Shown: positions 27,746 to 35,968, counted from the stretch's first letter. The stretch is DNA of 63,928 bases from Clostridia bacterium (GCA_017541105.1 JAFXZS010000007.1:1-63928); one strand, 5' to 3'. A program made the numbers and translations. The notes: generated from the sequence alone by a model not told the origin.

Positions 27746-28494
27746 TGCTGGAAATCCGGGATGTCCGGAAAAAGTTTGACGGAATGACCGTGCTGGACGG
27801 CATCAGCATGGACGTGGAGAAGGGGGACGTGGCGGCCATTCTCGGCCCCAGCGGTTCCGGGAAGACCACTTTCCTGCGGTGCCTGAACTTCCTCGAGCGG
27901 GCGGACAGCGGAACGCTTGTTTTTGACGGAGAGAAGGTGGATCTGCATACCGCCGGGAAGGCGCAGATTGCCCGGGTGAGGAAAAAGACGGCTTTCGTGT
28001 TTCAGAACTACAACCTGTTTCTGAACAAGACGGTACTGCGGAACGTGACTCTCGGGCTGACTTCCGGCGCGGGAATGGAGAAGAAGCAGGCGGAGGCGAT
28101 TGCCGTCCGGGCACTGGAAAAGGTCGGGATGGCGGACCGGCTGGATGCCTATCCCAGCCAGCTGTCCGGCGGACAGCAGCAGCGGGTGGCGATTGCGCGG
28201 GCGCTGGCCACGGGTCCGGAAATCATTTATTTTGACGAGCCTACCAGCGCGCTGGATCCGGAGCTGATCGGCGAGGTGCTGGCAGTTATGCGGCAGCTGG
28301 CGGAGGAAGGGATGACCATGCTGGTCGTCACGCACGAGATGGATTTCGCCCGGAATGTGAGCAGCAAGGTGCTGTTCATGGAAGGGGGACAGGTGATCGA
28401 AAGCGGGCCGTCGAGGGAATTTTTCGACAACCCGCGGGAAGAGCGGAGCAGGGAGTTTATCCGGGCGGTACTGAGAGAACGCACGGGAGACTGA
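27742..28494 (+). CDS. Amino-acid ABC transporter ATP-binding protein (GlnQ/TcyC type)
   Basis: 250 residues from ATG 27742 (a second ATG follows directly); the start overlaps the permease stop as ATGA. Walker A GPSGSGKTT, signature LSGGQQQR, Walker B IIYFDEPTSALDP and the switch His in VVTHEMDFA are all intact. It powers uptake by the three-gene system. A type B repeat follows the stop codon. Confidence 0.95.
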   Translation: MMLEIRDVRKKFDGMTVLDGISMDVEKGDVAAILGPSGSGKTTFLRCLNFLERADSGTLVFDGEKVDLHTAGKAQIARVRKKTAFVFQNYNLFLNKTVLRNVTLGLTSGAGMEKKQAEAIAVRALEKVGMADRLDAYPSQLSGGQQQRVAIARALATGPEIIYFDEPTSALDPELIGEVLAVMRQLAEEGMTMLVVTHEMDFARNVSSKVLFMEGGQVIESGPSREFFDNPREERSREFIRAVLRERTGD

Positions 28495-28496
28495 AG

Positions 28497-28580
28497 CAGG
28501 AGATTTCTCCACGCGCTTCGCTTGGTCGAAATGACACGGGGGAGATTTCTCCGCGCGCTTCGCCCGGCGAAATGACATGA
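28497..28580. repeat. Two type B intergenic repeats
   Basis: Two successive type B units (GAGATTTCTCCACGCGCTTC... and GAGATTTCTCCGCGCGCTTC...) fill the gap between the ATPase gene and the TPR gene. The end of the second (TGACATGAGGA) also supplies the weak ribosome site of the TPR gene. Confidence 0.8.
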
Positions 28581-28589
28581 GGATACTCT

Positions 28590-29414
28590 ATGAAGCTGGA
28601 AAAGGAAGACTATATTGATCCGAACTGTGTCCCGTGCGGGAAGCCCGGGGAAACGGAACCGGCGCGGCCGGTGCCGATGGACCGGATCATGAACAAGATG
28701 CGGGAATACGAGGACGCCTCCGACTGGGAGGGGGCGGAACGCCACCTGCGCTACTGGCTTGCGGAAGCGGAAATGAACCGGGACGAGCGGGGAGAACTGA
28801 CGCTGTGCAACGAGCTGATGGGTTTTTACCGGAAACAGGGCAAGCGGGATGAAGCGCTGGGCTACGCGGACCGGGCCGTCCGCCTGATTGGCAGGCTTGG
28901 CATGGAGGATACGGTGACCGCCGGCACGACCTGGGTCAACACGGGCACGGTACACGACGCTTTCGGGGATGCTGAGGGCGGACTGCGCTGGTTTGAGCGG
29001 GCGCGGGAAAATTACGAACGGAATCTGTTCGGGAGCGACGCACGGCTGGGAGGCCTGTACAACAACATGGCCCTGGCCCTGTCGGGATGCGGCAGGACAG
29101 AGGAAGCACTGGAACTGTTCCGCAAAGCGCTGGCGGTGATGGAACAGCAGGAGCATGGGGAAGCCGAGCAGGCCATCACCTGGCTGAATATGGCGGATAC
29201 CCTGGAGGCGGAACTGGGACCGGAGGAGGCGGCGGACGCCGCGGAGGAATACCTGGACAGGGCCGCGGCATTGCTGGATACGCCGGATCTTCCCCGGAAC
29301 GGATACTACGCCTTCGTCTGCGAGAAATGTGCTCCGGTTTTCGGCCATTACGGATATTTCGCGGCCGAAACGGAGCTGAAAAGGCGGGTGAAGGAGATCC
29401 ATGAAAGGGCTTGA
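28590..29414 (+). CDS. Tetratricopeptide-repeat protein paired with DUF4037
   Basis: 274 residues, no signal peptide. After a short N-terminal part with NCVPCG, helical TPR-type repeats run from about residue 30: DASDWEGAERHLRYWL, KQGKRDEALGYADRAVRLI, DAEGGLRWFERARENYE, SGCGRTEEALELFRKALAVM, EEYLDRAAALLD. TPR arrays bind partner proteins. The gene overlaps the DUF4037 gene by 14 bp, so the two products are translated together and probably interact. Ribosome site GAGGA comes from the end of the preceding repeat. Confidence 0.8.
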   Translation: MKLEKEDYIDPNCVPCGKPGETEPARPVPMDRIMNKMREYEDASDWEGAERHLRYWLAEAEMNRDERGELTLCNELMGFYRKQGKRDEALGYADRAVRLIGRLGMEDTVTAGTTWVNTGTVHDAFGDAEGGLRWFERARENYERNLFGSDARLGGLYNNMALALSGCGRTEEALELFRKALAVMEQQEHGEAEQAITWLNMADTLEAELGPEEAADAAEEYLDRAAALLDTPDLPRNGYYAFVCEKCAPVFGHYGYFAAETELKRRVKEIHERA

Positions 29415-30342
29415 GCTCTGTGAGCGGTATTACGAGGCCTTTGGGGCGCCGATGCTCCGGGAGCAGTTTCCCGAGCTGGAAGGTGTGCTGGCGGCAGGGC
29501 TGACGGGCAGCGGTTCGGAATGCTACGGCTATGACGACGAGATATCCCGGGATCATGATTTTGAGCCCGGGTTTTGCCTATATCTGCCGGGAGAGGAAAC
29601 GGTCGACCGGCGGACGGCTTTCCGGCTGGAACGGGCCTACGCGAAGCTGCCGGCAGAATTTGAAGGCATCCGGCGGCAGAAGATGCGGCCGGCGGGCGGG
29701 CAGCGGCGGGGAGTATTCCGGACAGAGGAATATTTCCGGGAAAAGATCGGCTGCCTGCCGCGGGAGATGACCGCGCAGGATTGGCTGGCCGTGCCGGACT
29801 ATGCCCTGGCGGAAGCGGTCAACGGAAAGATCTTTTGGGACGGAGCCGGGGAGATCACCCGGGAACGGGAAATCCTGCGGAACATGCCGGAAGACTGCCG
29901 AAGGAAGCGAATGGCCGGCCATCTGCTGATGATGGCCCAGAGCGGACAGTACAACTATCGCCGGTGCCTGCAGCATGGGGAGACCGGTGCGGCACAGCTG
30001 GCGGCGGGGCAGTTCGCGGACCACACGCTGAGCATGGCGTTCCTGCTGGAAAAGCAGTACCGCCCTTACTACAAGTGGAGTTTCCGGGCACTGCGGGCAT
30101 TGCCGGGCGGAGAGGATCTGGAGCGGTCGCTGGAGTGGCTGCTGACGACGGAGAACGGGCCGGACATCGCAGAGGATAAATACTTCTGCATGGAAGGGAT
30201 CGCATCTGACGTGATTGAGAAGCTGCAGGCACAGGGACTGACAGAGGCGGCCTGCGGGGATCTGGAGAAGCACGCGTATTCGGTAAACGACGAGATTGCG
30301 GACAGCGGGATCCGGAACCTGAATATACTGTGCTGCGTGTGA
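29401..30342 (+). CDS. DUF4037 nucleotidyltransferase-like protein
   Basis: 313 residues, ATG at 29401 with AAGGAGATCC inside the end of the TPR gene. The N-terminal part carries LTGSGSECYGYDDEISRDHDFEPGF, the hallmark of DUF4037: a GS..D.D arrangement like nucleotidyltransferase (MNT-type) active sites. The helical remainder includes LPREMTAQDWLAVPDYALAEAVNGKIFWD and QYNYRRCLQHGE. Chemistry is not established for this family; nucleotide transfer is only suggested by the motif. Coupling with a TPR partner suggests a two-component unit. Repeats follow the stop. Confidence 0.82.
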   Translation: MKGLELCERYYEAFGAPMLREQFPELEGVLAAGLTGSGSECYGYDDEISRDHDFEPGFCLYLPGEETVDRRTAFRLERAYAKLPAEFEGIRRQKMRPAGGQRRGVFRTEEYFREKIGCLPREMTAQDWLAVPDYALAEAVNGKIFWDGAGEITREREILRNMPEDCRRKRMAGHLLMMAQSGQYNYRRCLQHGETGAAQLAAGQFADHTLSMAFLLEKQYRPYYKWSFRALRALPGGEDLERSLEWLLTTENGPDIAEDKYFCMEGIASDVIEKLQAQGLTEAACGDLEKHAYSVNDEIADSGIRNLNILCCV

Positions 30343-30440
30343 GGATCCTTCGGCAAGCTCAGGATGACACGGGGAGGATCCTTCGGCAGGCTCAGGATGA
30401 CACGGGGAGGATCCTTCGGCAAGCTCAGGAGGACACGGAA
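30343..30440. repeat. Three tandem type A intergenic repeats
   Basis: Three copies of GGATCCTTCGGCAAGCTCAG or GGATCCTTCGGCAGGCTCAG plus GATGACACGGGGA (period about 34 bp), the last ending AGGACACGG. Confidence 0.85.
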
Positions 30441-30484
30441 GGTTTCAGGATCACAATTAGGGCAGAGTTGGGAGTGCGAAGAAA

Positions 30485-31135
30485 TTGAACAAACAGGATA
30501 CCATGCTGATTTTTGACCTGGACGGGACGCTGTGGGATTCCGCGGAGGCGGTGGCGGAAGCGTGGAACGAGATATTTCTGCGGGAGGATCCGTCGCTGCC
30601 GAAACTGACGGAGGAAGATATCCACGGTGTCATGGGTATGACGATGAAGGAAATCGGCCAGGTGCTGCAGCCGATGCTGGCGCAGGACCGGCGGGAAAGA
30701 GTTTTTGAGGAATGCTGCCGGTACGAGGTTGAATATCTGCTCAGCCATACCGGAAAGCTGTATCCGGGACTGCGGGAAACGATGGAAGCCCTGCGGGCCC
30801 GGGGATATTCCCTGGCGATCGTCAGCAACTGCCAGCTTGGCTATGTCGAGGCATTCATGAAAGGGAGCGGCATGAGGGATCTGTTTGACGATTACGAGGA
30901 GTGGGAGCGGACCGGCCTGCTGAAGGGGGAGAATATCCGCCTGGTCATGGAACGGAACGGATTCAGGAAGGCTGTGTATATCGGGGATACGGCAAAGGAC
31001 CAGGAGGCCGCGAAGCTGGCCGGGGTTCCGTTTGTGCACGCGGCGTACGGATTCGGGAAGGCGGAGAAGCCGGAGGGAGTGATCCGCGCGCTGACGGAAC
31101 TGCCGGAGGAGATCTCTCGACTTCGCTCGAGATGA
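30485..31135 (+). CDS. HAD-superfamily phosphatase (phosphoglycolate-phosphatase-like)
   Basis: 216 residues from a TTG at 30485; an ATG at 30503 is the alternative start, and neither has a strong ribosome site. HAD motif I is MLIFDLDGTLWDS (nucleophile Asp), motif II IVSNC, motif III Lys in LLKGENIR, motif IV YIGDTAKDQEAA. Substrate cannot be deduced. The last residues (EEISRLRSR) and the stop codon are encoded by a type B intergenic repeat that runs into the gene, so the native C terminus was probably replaced when the repeat arrived. Confidence 0.88.
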   Translation: MNKQDTMLIFDLDGTLWDSAEAVAEAWNEIFLREDPSLPKLTEEDIHGVMGMTMKEIGQVLQPMLAQDRRERVFEECCRYEVEYLLSHTGKLYPGLRETMEALRARGYSLAIVSNCQLGYVEAFMKGSGMRDLFDDYEEWERTGLLKGENIRLVMERNGFRKAVYIGDTAKDQEAAKLAGVPFVHAAYGFGKAEKPEGVIRALTELPEEISRLRSR

Positions 31136-31315
31136 CACGGGGAACGGGGGAGGATTCTTCGCTGCGCTCAGAATGACACGGGGGTTCAGGATGACACGGG
31201 GAAGGAGCGCGCAGGAGATCTCTCCACGCGCTGCGCTTGGTCGAGATGACACGGGGAACGGGGGAGGATTCTTCGCTGCGCTCAGAATGACACGGGGGTT
31301 CAGGATGACACGGGA
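31105..31315. repeat. Composite block of type A and B repeats (gap before gdhA)
   Basis: The unit order is B (31108-31136, overlapping the HAD gene end), A, short GTTCAGGATGACACGGG, B, A, short unit. A segment of about 70 bp (GAGATGACACGGGGAACGGG... GTTCAGGATGACACGGG) is present twice. No gene is visible between 31136 and the leader peptide-free gdhA promoter; the rest of this 340-bp gap holds the gdhA promoter and leader. Confidence 0.85.
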
Positions 31316-31351
31316 ACAATGCGGAAAAACACGATTAATGCAGAGTACACA

Positions 31352-31381
31352 TTGACAATCAACAGTTTCCGGGAATAGAAT
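31352..31381 (+). promoter_or_regulatory. gdhA promoter
   Basis: TTGACA (31352-31357), 18-bp spacer, TAGAAT (31376-31381). Start near 31388 gives a leader of about 88 nt. Confidence 0.75.
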
Positions 31382-31389
31382 TGCTCGCG

Positions 31390-31442
31390 TAAAGGCAATG
31401 GCGTCTTTAACCATGTTGTGTGTTAAAGGCGTTTTGTTCTTT
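31390..31442 (+). promoter_or_regulatory. Attenuator-like leader of gdhA
   Basis: An 11-bp hairpin (31401-31411 with 31422-31432, two G-T wobbles, 10-nt loop) followed by TTTTGTTCTTT looks like an intrinsic terminator placed 33 nt before the gdhA start. A competing upstream stem (TAAAGGC 31390-31396 with GTCTTTA 31403-31409) uses the same left arm, so two exclusive structures are possible. The trigger is unknown. Confidence 0.5.
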
Positions 31443-31451
31443 CAACGATGA

Positions 31452-32810
<1,359 letters not shown>

Positions 32811-32821
32811 CGGCACACATC

Positions 32822-32867
32822 GCGGAGCGCGGGCAGAACACGAAAAAAACAGTCCGCGCTCCGCTTT
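32822..32867 (+). terminator. Intrinsic terminator of gdhA
   Basis: Perfect 11-bp stem GCGGAGCGCGG/CCGCGCTCCGC with a 21-nt A-rich loop, then TTT. Confidence 0.8.
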
Positions 32868-32871
32868 CCCG

Positions 32872-32900
32872 TTGACATGTGTCCGCTGTGGGAGTATGAT
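32872..32900 (+). promoter_or_regulatory. Strong promoter of the paaK-ACT operon
   Basis: TTGACA (32872-32877), 17-bp spacer, TATGAT (32895-32900). Predicted start near 32907, leaving a structured leader of about 190 nt before paaK. Confidence 0.82.
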
Positions 32901-32946
32901 GCACCTGTCTTAAGACGACGACACTGATTCAGGGAGATTAATTGTG

Positions 32947-32994
32947 ATGATGTACAGTGCGGCTTTCTTCTTTAGCAGCATTGCGATGGATTGA
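32947..32994 (+). CDS. Phenylalanine-rich leader peptide (15 aa)
   Basis: Sequence MMYSAAFFFSSIAMD, stop TGA at 32992-32994. AGGGAG at 32931-32936 is a good ribosome site, and an in-frame GTG at 32944 would add one residue. Three consecutive Phe codons (TTC TTC TTT, 32965-32973), with one Tyr codon, recall the pheA and pheST leader peptides of enteric bacteria. The final codons overlap the sequence GCGATGGATT (32983-32992), which can pair with the left arm of the downstream terminator, so ribosome position would decide the fold. Confidence 0.72.
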   Translation: MMYSAAFFFSSIAMD

Positions 32995-33055
32995 TAAGCG
33001 CCCGGGAGCGCGAGAATCCACCGCCTTTTGAGGTTGAAAGGCGGTGGATTTTTTT
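32983..33055 (+). promoter_or_regulatory. Transcription attenuator upstream of paaK
   Basis: Terminator: perfect 14-bp stem (33015-33028 with 33037-33050), 8-nt loop, then seven T. Antiterminator: GCGATGGATT (32983-32992) pairs with AATCCACCGC (33015-33024) with one A-C mismatch, using the terminator's left arm. A ribosome stalled at the Phe codons leaves the first strand free (antitermination). A ribosome reaching the stop codon at 32992 covers it (termination). Structures seen by eye; the regulatory logic is inferred. Confidence 0.72.
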
Positions 33056-33094
33056 GTAGCTCTCCATCATCCGCAGAAAGGGAGGATTCAGACT

Positions 33095-34402
33095 ATGAGC
33101 AGGTATTACCAACCGGAAATCGAAACCGCGCCGCGGGAGAAAATCCTGGAAATCCAGAACGAGAAGATTGTGCGCCAGGTACAGCATGTGTGGGACAATG
33201 TTCCGTATTACCGGCACCTGATGGAAGAGAAAGGGCTGACCCCGGCGGATATCCGCGGGGTGGAGGATATTCACAAGCTGCCCTTCCTCAGCAAGGCGGA
33301 TCTGCGGGACGCTTACCCCTACGGCCTGCTGGGCACGGACCTGAAGAACTGCGTCCGTATTCAGTCCACCTCCGGTACGACGGGGAAGCGTGTTGTAGCC
33401 TTCTACACGCAGCATGACGTGGACCTGTGGGAGGAATGCACCGCGCGGGCGATCGTGGCTGCGGGCGGAACGGAAGAGGACGTTGTACAGGTGTGCTACG
33501 GCTACGGCCTGTTCACCGGCGGCCCCGGGCTGCATGGCGGATCCCACAAGGTGGGCTGCCTGACGCTGCCCATGTCCTCCGGCAACACGGAACGGCAGAT
33601 TCAGTTCATGATGGACCTGGAAGCCACGATCCTGTGCTGCACGCCTTCCTATGCGGCGTATATCGGTGAATCCCTGGCGGAGCGCGGATTCAAGCCGGAG
33701 GATAACAAGCTGAAGGCCGGCATTTTCGGCGCGGAACCATGGACGGAGGAAATGCGCAGGGATATTGAGAAAAAACTCGGAATCAAGGCCTATGATATCT
33801 ACGGTCTGACAGAGATCAGCGGCCCCGGTGTATCCTTCGAATGCGAGGAACAGAAGGGCATGCATATCAACGAGGACCACTTTTATGTGGAAATCATCAA
33901 CCCGGAAACAGGAGAAGTGCTGCCGGACGGCGAAAAAGGGGAATTGGTATTCACCTGTCTGGACAAGGAAGCGTTCCCGCTGCTGCGGTACCGTACCCGG
34001 GATATCTGCGTGCTGAACCGCACGCCCTGTTCATGCGGCCGCACCCATGTGCGCATGACCAAGCCAATGGGCCGCAGCGACGATATGCTGATCATCCGCG
34101 GCGTCAACGTTTTCCCGAGCCAGATCGAGACTGTACTGCTGAATGAGGGCTATACGCCCAATTACCAGATCGTGCTGGACCGGGAGCGCAACACCGATAC
34201 CTTTGACGTGTATGTGGAAGTCGGGGCGGATCAGTTCTCCGACCTGATGTCCCAGATCCAGAAGATGGAAAAGAACCTGGAGGGCGCGCTGCGCACGATG
34301 CTGGGCATCAGCCCGAAGGTTCACCTCGTCGCTCCGAAAACCATTACCCGCAGCGAAGGCAAAGCCGTCCGCGTCATCGACAAGCGGAAGCTGCATGACT
34401 GA
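33095..34402 (+). CDS. paaK: Phenylacetate-CoA ligase family enzyme (arylacetate-CoA ligase)
   Basis: 435 residues, the usual PaaK length; ATG at 33095 with AAAGGGAGG. It activates phenylacetate or a related aryl acid to its CoA thioester with ATP. Visible marks are YYQPEIETAPREKILEIQ, the nucleotide loop TSGTTGK (92-98), FGAEPWTEEMR, AYDIYGLTEISGPGVSFEC, and the C-terminal domain YRTRDIC ... MGRSDDMLIIRGVNVFPSQIE. In anaerobes such enzymes work with indolepyruvate-type ferredoxin oxidoreductases, in aromatic amino-acid fermentation or, in rumen bacteria, in making phenylalanine from phenylacetate. Control by a Phe-rich leader would fit the biosynthetic direction. An ACT protein gene follows 21 bp downstream; iorAB is not in the window. 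Confidence 0.9.
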   Translation: MSRYYQPEIETAPREKILEIQNEKIVRQVQHVWDNVPYYRHLMEEKGLTPADIRGVEDIHKLPFLSKADLRDAYPYGLLGTDLKNCVRIQSTSGTTGKRVVAFYTQHDVDLWEECTARAIVAAGGTEEDVVQVCYGYGLFTGGPGLHGGSHKVGCLTLPMSSGNTERQIQFMMDLEATILCCTPSYAAYIGESLAERGFKPEDNKLKAGIFGAEPWTEEMRRDIEKKLGIKAYDIYGLTEISGPGVSFECEEQKGMHINEDHFYVEIINPETGEVLPDGEKGELVFTCLDKEAFPLLRYRTRDICVLNRTPCSCGRTHVRMTKPMGRSDDMLIIRGVNVFPSQIETVLLNEGYTPNYQIVLDRERNTDTFDVYVEVGADQFSDLMSQIQKMEKNLEGALRTMLGISPKVHLVAPKTITRSEGKAVRVIDKRKLHD

Positions 34403-34423
34403 CCGATAAGGAGGGAAAGCATT

Positions 34424-34849
34424 ATGGCAATCTCGCAATTATCCCTGTTTCTGATGAATCAGCCCGGGCAGCTGGTGGACGCCGTCGGGGCCATTTCCGG
34501 CACCGGCGCGAACATTCGCGCCATGAGCATTGCCGAGGCCAACGATTTCGGTATTCTCCGGGCGATCGTAACAAATTCGGAAGCCGTATGCAATGCATTG
34601 AAGAACAATTATCTGATTACCCGCACACCTGTGGTGGCGGCAAAGATGGACGACAGGACCGGAGCGCTGTTTCCCATTCTGAATGTTCTGAACGAAGCGA
34701 ATATCAATATTGAGTATATGTACGCGTTTACGGGGACGGGCCCTGACGAAGCTTATGTGGTGCTGCGGGTCAATGACCCCGACACCGCGGAAGCGGTGCT
34801 CCATGCCGCCGGCATCGGGACGCTTTCGGATGATAACCTGAAAATCTAA
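34424..34849 (+). CDS. Tandem ACT-domain protein associated with PaaK
   Basis: 141 residues, ATG at 34424 with AAGGAGGG. Two ACT folds: residues ~3-70 (LSLFLMNQPGQLVDAVGAISGTGANIRAMSIAEANDFGILRAI) and ~72-141 (AAKMDDRTGALFPILNVLNEANINIEYMYAFTGTG). ACT domains bind amino acids and regulate enzymes. Stand-alone pairs next to paaK are frequent in anaerobes; a role in sensing an aromatic amino acid for the ligase is an inference. Its stop codon overlaps the end of bioY coming from the other strand by 4 bp. Confidence 0.88.
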   Translation: MAISQLSLFLMNQPGQLVDAVGAISGTGANIRAMSIAEANDFGILRAIVTNSEAVCNALKNNYLITRTPVVAAKMDDRTGALFPILNVLNEANINIEYMYAFTGTGPDEAYVVLRVNDPDTAEAVLHAAGIGTLSDDNLKI

Positions 34850-35397
34850 AAATGCACCGATTTCCGGACGCGAACGGCGAGCTGGTCTGCGAGGAAAAGC
34901 TTCAGGGCGTCCGGAACCAGGTAAGGGAAAACACAAACGGATACCGCCTGCAGGAAGCCGACCGGGCTTCCTGCATTTCCTTTGACAACGCAGAACCAGA
35001 CCGTACCGAAGGCATAACAGACCAGGAGGCCCGCGGCCAGGAGCACATTTTCCCGCAGGCGGGAAGCGCCCGGAGCTCCGGCGGCACAGAACAGCACTCC
35101 GGCCAGCAGAAAACCGGCAATATACCCGCCGGTCGGCCCCAGCAGGACGCCGATGCCGGCACCGAACCCGGAGAAGACCGGAACGCCTGCTGCTCCAAGC
35201 AGGATATACAGGGCGATGGCCAGGGTTCCCTTTCGGCCGCCGAGCAGCCGGAGGGTCACGAAAACGCCGAAGGTCTGCATGGTGAAGGGAACGGTAAAGG
35301 GCACCGTAATCCAGGCGCAGACGGCCATGAGGGCAGCCATCATGCCGACCGTGGCCGTATCCCGGACGGTCAGTTTCCGCCGCGCCGCTTTCTCCAT
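34846..35397 (-). CDS. bioY: Biotin transporter BioY (ECF S component)
   Basis: 183 residues from ATG 35397 with AAGGAGGTG 7 bp upstream; a longer frame upstream has no ribosome site. Six hydrophobic segments. BioY marks: WITVPFTVPFTMQTFGVFVTLRLLGG near the N terminus, LYILLGAAGVPVFSGFGAGIGVLLGPTGGYIAGF in the middle. It captures biotin and works alone or with an ECF module encoded elsewhere. It has its own promoter (35439-35467) and is convergent with the ACT gene. Confidence 0.93.
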   Translation of the reverse strand: MEKAARRKLTVRDTATVGMMAALMAVCAWITVPFTVPFTMQTFGVFVTLRLLGGRKGTLAIALYILLGAAGVPVFSGFGAGIGVLLGPTGGYIAGFLLAGVLFCAAGAPGASRLRENVLLAAGLLVCYAFGTVWFCVVKGNAGSPVGFLQAVSVCVFPYLVPDALKLFLADQLAVRVRKSVHF

Positions 35398-35438
35398 CCG
35401 CAGGCACCTCCTTCGCGAATCCTTTGAAACCGGGACGT

Positions 35439-35467
35439 ATTCTATCACAGAGGCAGGGCGGAAGCAA
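35439..35467 (-). promoter_or_regulatory. Promoter of bioY
   Basis: Minus strand TTGCTT (35462-35467), 17-bp spacer ending TGA, TAGAAT (35439-35444). No BirA-type operator recognised. Confidence 0.6.
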
Positions 35468-35527
35468 CGCTGTTTTTTTTCGGGTTTTCTCTCCGGAGGG
35501 GCCGAAACCCGTTGAAAATGCAGCATT

Positions 35528-35583
35528 TGGTCAACTTTTGACCATTGCAGGCCATTGTACGGAAGGATTTAATATGGTAGAAT
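35528..35583 (+). promoter_or_regulatory. Promoter with upstream inverted repeat for the 75-aa protein
   Basis: TTGTAC (35555-35560), 17-bp spacer ending TGG, TAGAAT (35578-35583). Just upstream lies the perfect inverted repeat TGGTCAA-CTT-TTGACCA (35528-35544), a plausible binding site for a dimeric regulator. Confidence 0.65.
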
Positions 35584-35648
35584 ACCGCCTGCGTGAAACG
35601 TCACGTATTCATTCTAAGGAGCGCGCACGCGCGAAAGGAAGAAGAAGC

Positions 35649-35876
35649 ATGAAGAAGGTCATTTGCAAGATCGAGTACGATACTGAAGCTTCCGAACTCA
35701 TTCAGAAGAAGGTTTTCGGTGCGTTCGGCGATCCGGCGGGTTACGAAGAGTGCCTGTTCAAGACCCCGGAAGGAAAGTTCTTCCTGTACGGACTGGGCGG
35801 CCCCGAGTCTCCCTACAAGGAAGAGACCATCAAGCGTCTGGCTGCCGACAAAGTCAAGGCCTGGCAGAACGCCTGA
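35649..35876 (+). CDS. Small conserved-looking cytoplasmic protein (75 aa)
   Basis: ATG at 35649 preceded by AAAGGAAGAAG. The protein (MKKVICKIEYDTEASELIQK ... KVKAWQNA) has an alternating hydrophobic start, then FGDPAGYEECLFKTPEGKFFLYGLGGPESPYKEETIKRL, suggesting a small alpha/beta fold with no membrane segment. I do not recognise a named family. Its own promoter, inverted repeat, long leader and very strong terminator, together with favourable codons, indicate a well-expressed independent gene. Confidence 0.8.
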   Translation: MKKVICKIEYDTEASELIQKKVFGAFGDPAGYEECLFKTPEGKFFLYGLGGPESPYKEETIKRLAADKVKAWQNA

Positions 35877-35888
35877 GGCGATCCCCAC

Positions 35889-35914
35889 AAACCCCCGCTT
35901 TTGCGGGGGTTTTG
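35889..35914 (+). terminator. Intrinsic terminator of the 75-aa protein gene
   Basis: AAACCCCCGC-TTTT-GCGGGGGTTT, a near-perfect GC-rich stem with T tail. Confidence 0.92.
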
Positions 35915-35938
35915 CCATGCCCGGAGGCAGGGAAAGGA

Positions 35939-35968
35939 TTGACACGAGGCGGAAAAATATGGTATAAG
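35939..35968 (+). promoter_or_regulatory. Promoter of the DegV-family gene
   Basis: TTGACA (35939-35944), 18-bp spacer ending TGG, TATAAG (35963-35968). Confidence 0.7.

Noticed and set aside
31105-31315. Possible insertion sequence or MITE ends
   Set aside because: No terminal inverted repeats enclosing a unit and no target-site duplication could be seen; the pattern is that of scattered hairpin repeats.
33044-33094. Upstream in-frame start of paaK (adding 17 residues MDFFVALHHPQKGR...)
   Set aside because: It would begin inside the terminator hairpin; the ATG at 33095 has a strong ribosome site and the normal PaaK N terminus.
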